Shown here: one piece after another, positions 22,745 through 32,820 of the stretch
Position numbering within the stretch: the stretch's first letter is position 1
Layout of the letters: the number at the start of each line of letters is the position of its first letter
Assembly: GCA_030278955.1 (NCBI GenBank)
Contig: JAOANR010000011.1
Span: 27,532,403-27,596,402 of the forward strand
Direction: 5' to 3'
Origin: Hygrophila difformis
Taxonomy: Eukaryota; Streptophyta; Magnoliopsida; Lamiales; Acanthaceae
Length of the DNA stretch: 64,000 bases
Notes under the pieces: generated by a model
Databases searched by the model: none
What the model was told of the DNA's origin: nothing
Seen by the model: only the letters and a program-made list of their open reading frames with translations
Program-made: the position numbers and the translations under genes

Positions 22745-23665
22745 CAGGGGAGTTTTGGTGACTCTGCAAATGAGTTCATCAATGTCAATCCGCATTCTTC
22801 TATTTTGTTAGAGAATCAGGCATTGGGCAACTCTTCCCATCTGGTTCACATTCCACCCCGCTCAGGCCTGGCTGATTGCCAAAAATGATTCCAGGCTTTG
22901 GCTGTCACTTAGATTTTGTCAACAAGCACTGGCTTGCCGCTAAAATGCCCTCAACAAGCGTTGTCACTTAGATTTTGTCAACAATAACTGGCTTGCCGCT
23001 CAAATGCCCTCAACAAACATATCAGATGATCACTGCCAGGATCATTCACAAGGAAGGATGAAATGGAAAGCTTCAGTTGAGGTAACTTGTTAACTGTTAT
23101 CTTTGTATCAACCCCTCTTATAGGCTATCTTTGTCTTACCTTTATATTCTCTTTCCATATCATATAGAATGCCGAAGAAAAATTGCAGAATGATCAATCA
23201 AGGGACAACTGAATTGTCTAAAGATGACGAGAAGCAACAGAAGTTGGGATCAAATGTTGGCAAAAAAATCTCAATCTGAAAACTAGCAAGTCAAGGATTC
23301 CAATAGTGCAGAGCCTTCTAAAGAGAATTACATTTATGTTAGAGCCAAAAGGGGACAGGCAACAAATAGTCACAGCCTTGCTGAAAGGGTACCTTAATAT
23401 GTTCAAATTAAATCAATACATATAGATGAACAAGGTGTAAAAGTTGTTTGGATTGGATACAGATGAGGAGAGAAAGAATTAGTGAAAGAATGAGGTTGTT
23501 GCAAGGATTAGGTCACTATCTTCTTATTTCAATTTTAGCTTTAGACTCCTTTCATTTGAGTCAATGTGTGAATTCTTGGGTCATTTTTGCCTTCAAGATT
23601 ACTGGGAAAGCGATGATGCTTGACGAGATTATCAACTATATTTAGTCACTCCAACAACAAGCTGA
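22745..23665 (+). pseudogene. bHLH transcription factor (BEE/CIB-type) fragment
   Basis: The bHLH core is spread over three exons. They encode NYIYVRAKRGQATNSHSLAE (about 23322-23391), RRERISERMRLLQGLGH (about 23464-23514) and ITGKAMMLDEIINYI (about 23598-23642), then TAG (23643-23645) and SLQQQAE with a GTATGC donor. Plant BEE/CIB-type bHLHs have RAKRGQATNSHSLAERVRRE..ISERMKxLQDLVPGC..ITGKAxMLDEIINYVQSLQ. The basic region is split by inserted sequence. Helix 2 carries the stop where the family has Gln, and part of the loop is lost. An upstream exon (22749-22890, including NEFINVNPHSSILLEN) fits the N-terminal part of the same gene. It cannot make a DNA-binding dimer. Confidence 0.75.
22903..23018 (+). 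repeat. Tandem duplication, period 59 bp
   Basis: The unit TGTCACTTAGATTTTGTCAA continues to TGCCCTCAACAA and is present twice (about 22903-22960 and 22962-23018) with a few differences. It lies in the captured bHLH gene piece. Confidence 0.85.
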
Positions 23666-23929
23666 GGTATGCAATATGCCAATATGATCCATTTTCAAGA
23701 AAGTTAATATTTTTATTTTTTTGCCATGGATTCAGACTGTAGAATATGATGGCCCTTGTACAAAGGTACAATATGATTTTAGGTCTTTCACATCAGTTTC
23801 TGGTCTAATGCATAATTTACTTAGTGCACTCACCTACAATTATTTCTTTTTTTTTTCTTCCCATGGGCAGTTGTACGCCCTCAATACGCGGTGCATCGCA
23901 CAACTGGAATCGCTAGTCTACTATATATA

Positions 23930-25194
23930 AAAGAACCTTGAAAATTTTTTCAACTCCAATTTCAATCCTCACCGTCGGATGCTATTTCAATTTTATTTGT
24001 GGTCGTTGGATCGCGAGCTTGTTTTCTGTCCGTTTGATCTCTAATTTTATTTTTGATCGTTCGATCCTCTTTATCTTCTTTCTTACCGATTACGCATTTG
24101 CCATTTCCCCAATCGTTTCGGCTCTGCTTCGTCTTTGTTGCTTCGCTTATTTCGCTCTCCACCGCGATGCTTAAGGCCCCAATTCACTCCTTGCTGCTTC
24201 GCTAATTTCGCTCTCCGCTGCGATGCTGAAGGCCCAATTTTTTTCCCTAGAAATGCTTCAGGTGTCCGTTTCGTACAGTCGCTGCTTCTTGCTCGTCGAC
24301 CTTTGCATTGGGGGGCCGTCCAACTGAAATCGGCGAGGTTCTAGGTCCAGTGGTGCCATCTTCATCGAATTATTCCAATCCCTCTACAATAGTAATTGAA
24401 GGTTATGCTCTTTCTTTTCCCCATCATCTCCTGTTTCCTTGTTGTTCTGTTTGCGCTTCATGGGAATAGTTCTGCAATTGGGTCTTTGTATAGGAATTTC
24501 TGCCCATTTAATTTGTAATTGCAATTTTTCCATTGCAATTCCTAATTTCTGCACATTTAATTTGTAATACTTCTGCAATTGGTCGAAACGAAGAGTTAGG
24601 GTTTGCAATTTTTCCAAGTGGCATAGCTCTGGAAGAGCTTGAGTCCAATAAGTCATAAGTTTGTGGATTTTTCTTCATCGGAAAAATATTTCCTATTGTT
24701 TTTTGTCGCTTCCTCTGTTGTACTGTTGTGGAATTCAACAAAATACAGGAGACACGACGGTATAAATGTTGGCGGCGGTTAAAATTCTCTAATTTATGCC
24801 AACTGCCAAGACTTTACTATTATTGAAACATCACACTAGTAAAGAAATCACATATCAAACCGGAAGGTACCCAGCACACATGAGGTCTGATTCATAAATT
24901 TTTAGTGGGTACAACAATCTTTGTTCACGTATGCCAGTCAAAAAGGTATATAAAGTATCCAAGTGACTTACAGCTTATCCGGTGGGCATTGTTGAACCGA
25001 CTAAAAATTTATGAATTAGACATGAGTGCTGATGTTGCCACTCCTTATTTTATTCAGTAGAAAAAGATGACCAGATTATTTGTTGCACTCTAGCAAATAT
25101 AGCATCTCATGCTCTGAAAATCTTGTTTATCTCATCCATGAAACATTATTTTGATTCTTGCAGGTTTATATTCCTGAAATTCTTTGCATCAATC
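23930..25194 (+). other. Helitron B 5' region, non-coding, with a small hairpin
   Basis: Pyrimidine-rich, moderately GC-rich sequence to about 24350, perhaps a captured promoter/5' UTR, then AT-rich DNA. A near-duplicate phrase (TTTCTGC(C/A)CATTTAATTTG) occurs at about 24495 and 24550. No coding similarity recognised. Confidence 0.45.
24865..25040. repeat. Imperfect hairpin, arms about 45-55 bp
   Basis: The left arm (about 24865-24919, with GATTCATAAATTTTTAGT) pairs with the right arm (about 24987-25040, with ACTAAAAATTTATGAATT) around a 65-base loop. It could be a tiny MITE or a miRNA-like foldback. Confidence 0.7.
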
Positions 25195-27385
25195 TTAGGA
25201 GGCTATCGTAAATTTATTGTATGTCATCTTGTACCTCATTTTTACTCTATGGCATCAGTTATAAATAGTGGAAGTGAAAATAGCAAGTAATTTGGTTTTT
25301 GTAGGAAAATACTGCAACCCACATATTCAACACCCAAGCTTTTCTGAAGAAGCGCTCCAGGTCTACAAACCAGCCAGTGGATCCTATGGTGAGTGACTTG
25401 ATGTGAATTCTGAGAACAATATTGTAATCTGTGCTTTTATTCGAATATTTTAAAATTTCAAGAGTAATATATATTGGCCGCATTCTCTATTTTTTCTTCT
25501 GTTTGAAAATTACATGATCTCGAAATTTATATTTGATTTGCAACTTTAACAGATAAGCCAATTCTTAAACTCCCAAGGTTTTTTAGATTATTTGGAGAGA
25601 GGACTTGGTTGTGAAGAAAATGGTTGCAATCTACTTGATAAGTTACAAGATGCTATAGGGAAGGGGCATCATCCGTTTTCAATTCTTCCATCGCTACTGG
25701 CAGAACCTGAAATTGTAACTATTTCTGATCCGGGAGCGGGGATGCCTGGTAAGTTTAATTACATATTGAACTGTATGCTTCTAGATATGTATATCTTTTA
25801 TGAAAGCCTTGATACTATTGGCAGAATGTGATACTAATGATTCCATTTTTCCATTTTTCTTCCATACAGGATCAGGTTGTAAGTATCGTCATGATACGTT
25901 CCCTGTAAATATTATGACAGAAGAGCATGAAGAGAGAAGAAAGTAGGTCCTACCCGCAGCAAGTGGAGCTCTCGAGTATTCTGGAAAGCCTACTATCAGG
26001 TATGTTGCAGAAACATTGTTGATAATACCCTTTTCCTTTTACTAAACTAGCCTGCTTCCTGAAATTAAACTTCTTCCTCATTTTATTTATTTAGTTCACC
26101 CTCGGTTAAGGATCCCAAGCATGAAAGCATGAGTCCTAGAGAAGGGCTGTGAGTATCCTACATCATAGTTCTAGACTTCTAGCGATTTGTCAGGTGTGGG
26201 TGTATGTCTATACTGAGTTTATTTCTTGCAGGCTGAACGTGACCGCCTGGTATTAGACATTCAAGTGAAGTTGCAGGTGTGGTGTTTATCTATTTATATT
26301 TTACCTTGGAGAAGTTGGTACTTCTCTCGATAACTCTGATCAATACTTTTGCCATGGATCTTGCCTCCTGAAGTTTATAGAAAATTCTATAAATTTTAAA
26401 TATATTTTGCTGGTATTGTGATTGATTGGGTGATTTACAAAATGTTACTTTTATAAGTCAAGTGGCAAGTTGAATAAAGCTGTGCGGTATTAGGCAGACT
26501 CAGATCATATTTTGAATTTTTGATTGGATTTCACATATTTTAATCAGATAATGCTTTCTAGCTGTTCCATTTCTATACTGTTTTGTAGTTACAGTAATCA
26601 GATTTCTGATGCTTTTTAAGGAACTTGTATGTTAAATAAGGATGTTTTTAACGTTTAGTGGAAACTTTGCATTGAATAATGTTGCTAAAGAGTAACTACT
26701 TCTGGTTTTCCTGAATGTTTAGCCTAACAATTACTCTATCAACTTTGTATCTGGTTAAATCTATTGGCCTCTGTGTGCATGAAAATTTGGGTTTGCAAAA
26801 GTGGAAAAGGATTTGGTCTCAGAGTTGGACCTATATATGCTCACAGCATAATCTTGTTGTCATAAGTGCCAGGTCTAATATGGCAATTGCTATAGTGAGT
26901 TGAATTATTACCTTCTCATTTTAGAAGGGACGTTACTATTCCTGGCCCGGGTACACCCTACCATGTCTGTTAAAAGTTTAGTGGTTGTGCCAATATATTC
27001 TGCTCTGCAATACAGTGCTTCCCCTTAAAAGGCACAATATTCTGTTGTCTAATAGTTGAACTTATAAAGGATTTGGTTTTCTGTCAAACAGGGATTATGG
27101 CTACGACTTTTGAAATTGGGACCAATTGATGATCCTCTTTCAACATTTGAATATGGAACCATCCTAGGTATGCAATTTATGATTGGGTTTAATCTTCTTT
27201 ATTTGAAATGCTGCAGCTGTGTCTTTGTATCTGCAGATATGAAAATGATGAATAAAATTTCTAACATTTTTTTGGATTATTAGCTTTAATTGAATCTGAT
27301 GCTGAGGGAATTGGTGGTAGTGGATTTGTTGAATGTATAAGAGAGCACATCCATTCGGTCTGTGTTTTCCCCAAACCCAGTTGAT
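25195..27385 (+). pseudogene. Unrecognised multi-exon host gene fragment, cut by the LTR element
   Basis: Exon-like pieces with plausible splice sites: about 25305-25389 (KYCNPHIQHPSFSEEALQVY), 25590-25748 (LLDKLQDAIGKGHHPFSILP, then SLLAEPEIVTISDPGAGMPG), 25869-26000 (CKYRHDTFPVNIMTEEHEER and LPAASGALEYSGKPT), 26096-26150 (SPSVKDPKHESMSPREG), 26233-26276 (AERDRLVLDIQVKLQ), 27092-27167 (GPIDDPLSTFEYGTIL) and 27284-27360 (ALIESDAEGIGGSGFVECIR). One in-frame TAG lies after HEERRK. The frames look like real diverged exons of one or two genes, but I do not recognise the family. The retrotransposon's target site TTGAT (27381-27385) lies just beyond the last piece. Confidence 0.45.
27381..27385 (+). 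repeat. Target-site duplication, left copy
   Basis: TTGAT directly before the 5' LTR, identical to 48659-48663 directly after the 3' LTR. Confidence 0.9.
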
Positions 27386-28039
27386 TGATAATGGCCAAAA
27401 TTGTCCATTATTTCCAATCCATTTCCGTGTCTGAGACGGACATTTTGATCGTATTCCCATCTTATTTCAATAAGAAAGCAGTTGAATTCGACAGATTAAT
27501 GCAAGTTTGTAAGAAAAATAAGTTGGTAATGAAAGACACAAAAATATGCAATTTTAATTGTATTTGTGTTAGAAAAATCCAAAAACATGAAAAAAAGGAA
27601 AAAGAAAAGAAGAGAAGAAGAAGAAAAATGGACAAGTGTTGAAGACGAGAAGCAGAGCAACCAATTCGGTCTGTGGCAATTCGGTCTAAACCGAATTGAC
27701 CCCTAGACCAAATTGCATTATGGAAAGAAGAAGACCCTGAACATAAAGGAGAGATGCGATTCGATCTATGCAATTCGGTCTAAGACCAAATTGATTGCAT
27801 AGACCGAATTGCCTCAAAGCAAGGAAGCCAAACAGGAGCCATCATCAATTTGAGGCCAATTCGGTCTACACATAGACCGAATTGATGAATGAATACCACA
27901 TTCCATGCTCAAGATCAAGAAGGAAGACCTCATGCAATTCGAATTGCACCAATTCGGCCTAAACCGAATTGCTTGAGGAGACCGAATTGCTTGAGGAGAC
28001 CGAATTGCATTCAAAATTGCATCCAATTGAAGCTGTGAG

Positions 28040-28107
28040 CACGTGAGAAATGCATGGCACTGTTGATGGGCCCTGATGGGCCTAGGGTTTCGAGAAGAAG
28101 TATAAAA
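28040..28107 (+). promoter_or_regulatory. LTR core promoter: G-box and TATA box
   Basis: CACGTG at 28040-28045 and TATAAAA at 28101-28107, 55 bases apart, conserved in the 3' LTR (44583-44588 and 44644-44650). The U3/R boundary is expected some 30 bases downstream. Confidence 0.6.
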
Positions 28108-29467
28108 GCTGACCTTCCTCAACACAAGAAACATTCTTACACACTTTGACATTTTGCTGGGAGACAAAAAGAATGAGCAGAAGGTGTTCTCCACCCCTTA
28201 AGGGTTAGGTAGGTAGTTTAGTTTAGTTAGTTTATTTCCATGCTTATAGTCTGGTTTTAATGCCTTTATCTTAGTTTATTTTTGTAGAAGCTTGTTACTA
28301 CCTTTAGTGTAGCCATCTCCATACATTTTAAATGCTTTGTAATTAGAATAAACCATACCTTCAAGTTAATAATGGTTTTGGGTTATTTATTTGCTTTCAA
28401 GTGCCAATACAAGAAGAAATTCCAGAAATGGGTTTTATTTCATGTGTATGACACCCCTTTAATGCTTTCCTTAGCAATAAATGTTAGAATGTTTGTTTGT
28501 TTCAACTAGGTTACATTTATTATGTCCTAGTTGACTTGCATTCTCAATAAATGCATGTTTGGTGGGTTTTTGGTATGTTTTTATGCGTTAGAGCTTCAAA
28601 TGAGTGTTCTTAGGTTTTAGAAAATTTTAGGGTTGTTAGAATTTATTTTAATGTCTTATGTTGATGTTCTTGTTCTCTTTATTTTAGTTTATTGTTGCCT
28701 TAGATAATGTAAGTGTTCTTATTTTTACTCATATAGTTCTTATTTTCTTAGTGTTTTAGGTTCTTTAATCTTTGATGTCTTGTTTGTAGATTTAGGGTTT
28801 GATTCATACCAATGCCTGCTGGACACGTATTCTACTAATGCTATTTCCTCAAAATGCTCACTAGTGTGGCTATGAGGTGACACTGATGTGAAATGAGGGA
28901 TTTAGTAAATCTCATCCATCATAGACCACACAGTGTAAACCGAACCTGTACTTGTGAGCACAAAAATACACTTATGTGAAAAATAGCATGCAATTCGATT
29001 TGAGGCAATTCGGTCTAAACCGAATTGCCCATGAAAATGGAACTGCATGGTAAAAAATGTTTGTTGAATGCCTTGTATAAAAAAATATTATGCAATTCGG
29101 TCTAGGCAATTCGGTCTAAACCGAATTGACCATGAGACCGAATTACATAGCAAAAATTCTTCTCATATGGTGCACAAGCAATTCGGTCTATGCAATTCGG
29201 TTTAGACCGAATTGCTCCCATAGACCGAATTAATCTTGTACACCATATTGTATGCATTCCATCCCCTCATGCCTTAGTTTATTTTCTTTATTTTACCAAT
29301 TCGAATTTCCAATTCGGTTTAGACCGAATTGACTTGGCAATTCGAATTACCTTCATTTTGGGGTAAATGCCTTGTCCAAATTTGAGTAAGGGAATGACTT
29401 CATAAATTCGAATTGTCCAATTCGGTTTAGACCGAATTGCTTCGACAATTTGAATTAGATGATGTTT

Positions 29468-30087
29468 GGAAAAAAGGACAAATATGTCCATTATCTTTTC
29501 CAAAAATTCAAATCAGTCATTTTTCTATTTTATTACCAAAACAGTCTCTACAAATGCTAATTATGTCCAAATCAGTCCTTTTTTTACTAATTATATTCTA
29601 ATTGCTGACGTGGCCAGGGTTTTAATTTAAACCTGACAGGTGGGCATAATATTAGTCCTTTTTCTTTTATCTTTTGCCAATTCAGTCATAAACTTTTGTT
29701 TTGTTCTATTTAGTCTTCTACCCAAATCGGTCATTTTTATATTAATTGGCCTCCAACCTTTCAAATTATTTGGACCCAAAATGAAATAATTTGAAAGGTT
29801 GGAGGCCAATTAATATAAAAATGAGTGATTGTGGTAGATGATAAATAGAACAAAACAAAAGTTTAAGACTGAATTGGCAAAAGATAAAAGAAAAATGACT
29901 AATATTATGCACACGTGTCAGGTTTAAATTAAAACCCTTGCCACGTCAGCAATTAGAATATAATTAGTGAAAAAAGGACTGATTTGGACATAATTAGCAT
30001 TTGTAGAGGACTGTTTTGGTAATAAAATAGAAAAATGACTGGTTTGAATTTTTAGAAAAGAAAATGGACCTATTTGTCCTTTTTTCC
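29468..30087. mobile_element. MULE-like foldback element (620 bp) inside the 5' LTR
   Basis: The ends are GGAAAAAAGGACAAATA and its inverse, flanked by the 10-bp duplication GATGATGTTT (29458-29467 and 30088-30097). The 3' LTR has this site once and uninterrupted (about 46001-46010), giving a clean empty site. The whole element is one long inverted repeat with arms of about 300 bp meeting near 29775. No ORF. TSD length and long TIRs fit Mutator-like elements. Confidence 0.9.
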
Positions 30088-32334
30088 GATGATGTTTCAT
30101 ATCTTTGCAAGGACCAATTGGGTAAGGTAATACTTCATCCTTCATGCATCATCAACTCAGTCTATTTTGCACTTACTTAGTAGACCGAATTGTGCTCTTC
30201 CTTCTATTTTAAAACTTCAAAAACATTTTATCTTCCTGAGTTGTGTAAGTTGCATGGGTGTATTGGGCTTAGGTCCATTACATCTAATTTTATCCATTAC
30301 ACATCTCGACTCATTAGTGTCTACATTATTGTGTGATTAACACTCACACAATACCAAAAATATTTTGTTAATTTCTCTTTTCTGTTTATTGTGTGTATGA
30401 ATGGGTAATAAGGAACATCACAGATCAATGTTGGCGAAAAGGTCCCTTCACCGGGATAACGATTAGCTCGTCTTCTATGTGTTAATTATTACTCGTTATT
30501 TTGCATGATCTGATTAGTGGTTGGTGGAAGCTACGGCGAAAAGGTCCCTTCAAGGGGATAACGATTAGCCACTCAGCCAACTCCTAATCAGATACAGTTT
30601 TCTTTTCTTTATCTTAATTTCAAACATGAATTTCGAGCTACAGTACTGTTAGATAGTGTCGATCAACACTGTTATAGCATTACTGTAGTAAGAAAACGTG
30701 TAGGTTTTTCCTCACTCATAGACGGTGGGAGTCTTGATGATAGCGATCAGTGTCATTAAGGGTTTCTCACTGTCTAAAAATCATTTCATCTGGAATACTT
30801 GGGAACCGGATGGCAGATGTTTGTAGTCCGGATAACCCCAATTATTTCTGGCATTCTTTTTAGCCAAATTCTTCTTATCTCAGGCTAATCCATCTTGTGT
30901 ATCAAATTCTGTCTAACCCCACCATATATTTTGGGGTTTTATATTTTACTTCTCATATATATGTATGCATGATATTATTATGTAGATATTGTGGTCTATA
31001 ATATTTTGGAGATCCTTCTCCTTGGACATAGAAGTCTTGATCTTAATCAGATGCTGCATAACAAATTTCCACAAAAATCACTTTATAAAATCCGGATCCG
31101 AGTAAGGGATAAATTCGACAGTTATGACTAACTCATATTCTACTGGGGGTTGATTTTGAGAACTTAGAAGCAGAGTCAGCGATTAGGTCTCACCTAGGCT
31201 GAAAGGATCTGTGTTTTAATTGAGAGTTTTGTACCTGTTTAGGGAATGATTTTCAAATATCTATTGGTTTCTGAAAATTACTGTGCGTTAGAAATCTTAT
31301 ATTAAGTATTGCATCGAATCAGTGTCCAGTTGGATTCGGATAAGATGTGATAAATAATACTAGAGGAAGAACATATAGGCCTTGGTTAATTTCTAAGGTA
31401 GGGTTGAGTATTCTTTCAACTACTATCTTCTCCCGCCAAAGCCTAAAATTGAGCCTTGAGTGAGTACATTCGGAATAGATCTTCACAGGTCTGTTCCACT
31501 CAGTTTGTATCTCATAACTAACCGGATGTTATAAGTCTTGTGACTTACTGATATTTGGGAAGTTCTAAATCTGCATCTGGTCACCAAGACCAGGGGCTCT
31601 TTTATACTAACGGAATGAGATGGCTTTTAAGACTTCCGAGTGATAGGTTTTTAAATGCTTTCTTTACTGCTTTCCTTACCGCTTTCTTTAAAATGCTTTC
31701 GTAGAGGTCACTCGGAAGAATTAGAGGTTGGCCGCCGGTTGCAAAGTTTAAGAGTTATGGATTAGCTCAGGAATTAATTTGGACTTTGGGTGTGACAAGG
31801 GGGATGATAGGAGTACTTGGCATGTCAACTAATGATGTGTTAGGTGTTGTTTATCCACCATGGAGGAATAGCATACCTCGGCAGGGGCAGTTATTAATCT
31901 GTGGTATCTTAGAGGTTGAGGTCTTAAGAGCATGTAAATTCTGACTGTAAGTACCTGTCTGTTAAAGGGAACATAGTCTAGAAAGCATGAGAGTTAGCTA
32001 ACTGATGGATTATCCCAAACAAAGATCTGTGTATTAAAATGGAAGTTTAATTATGTTTCATCTGAATCTTGTCCAATCTTTTTTATTTCCTTCCTGTCCC
32101 TTCTGTCACATTTTAAATCTGCTTTCATAGAATAATTTTACCTGCTTTCTTAGCATAATTCTTATCGCTTCCTTAGAATAGAATTTAATCGCTTTGTAGA
32201 CTAAATTTACCATGCTTTTTAGAATAATCTTTAATTGCTTCCATAGTCTAATCCCAACTCCATCTTCATAAATTGGTTTCATTAAATAAAATTAAACCGG
32301 GATTATATCTTTTTCAGAAAATACTCATATAGTG

Positions 32335-32521
32335 GGAAATTGTCAAAAGTTTCATGCCGGGGAGTTTCATGGCGCCCTCTGAAATCAAAGTTTCCCACAT
32401 GAGTAACAAAAAGTGAAATATATCCTTAAACCCTTTCCCATAAATCATAATATTTTTCATTTAATAAATTCAAACTATATATTTTAGAAAATACTCATGT
32501 AGGAAATTGTCAAAAGTTTCA
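32335..32521 (+). repeat. Degenerate tandem array at the end of the 5' LTR
   Basis: The LTR end (GTCAAAAGTTTCA followed by primer-site-like sequence) appears in degenerate form at 32341-32375, 167 bases before the true end, with TTTCATGGCGCC inside it. The flanking text (AGAAAATACTCAT) is also repeated. Confidence 0.75.
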
Positions 32522-32539
32522 TGGCGCCGTTGCCGGGGA
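32522..32539 (+). other. Primer-binding site (tRNA-Asp type)
   Basis: TGGCGCCGTTGCCGGGGA immediately follows the 5' LTR and matches the 3' end of plant tRNA-Asp including CCA, as known for Athila elements. Confidence 0.85.
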
Positions 32540-32820
32540 GGATGCAACGCCGTTTATTAAGAGAATTACACTCCTGATTTACTCATAGATTGTTTTTGTA
32601 TATATTCTTGAACCATTACTAACCTGGGGGTTGTGCAGGTGCTGTCAAATCGTGATACAAACTGCTTATGCAAAGGAGAAAGGACACATTGCCTGAGCTA
32701 CCGTTCGATCTAGAAATAGAAAGGACCGCTCGCTAACTAAGGGCGCAAGCCAGACGAAGGAAAGAGCAAGAAGCACGGACTCGTACCTCACCCGAAACTA
32801 CAAGCAGTGAAATATCTGAC

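Larger units (their letters stand above)
17590..23916 (+). mobile_element. Helitron A (3' part), carrying several captured gene pieces
   Basis: The 3' end is clear: a short stem-loop (GGTGC ATC GCACA, about 23890-23902), then CGCTAG ending at 23916. The last 60 bases, including CCATGGGCAGTTGTACG, match the 3' end of Helitron B at 54213. Five host gene fragments upstream all read on the plus strand, consistent with capture. The 5' terminus was not found; the start given is only where captured sequence becomes recognisable. No Rep/helicase is seen. Confidence 0.6.
27386..32521 (+). repeat. 5' LTR of the Athila-type element (5136 bp, including a nested MULE)
   Basis: Boundaries come from TG/CA termini, the TSD and alignment to 43793-48658. 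It contains a TATA box (28101-28107), a G-box, blocks of the AATTCGGTC palindrome (27660-28010, 28990-29460 and 30180) and a 620-bp foldback insertion absent from the other LTR. About 130 bp present near 44010-44150 of the 3' LTR is missing here. The last 350 bp form a degenerate tandem array. Confidence 0.92.
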
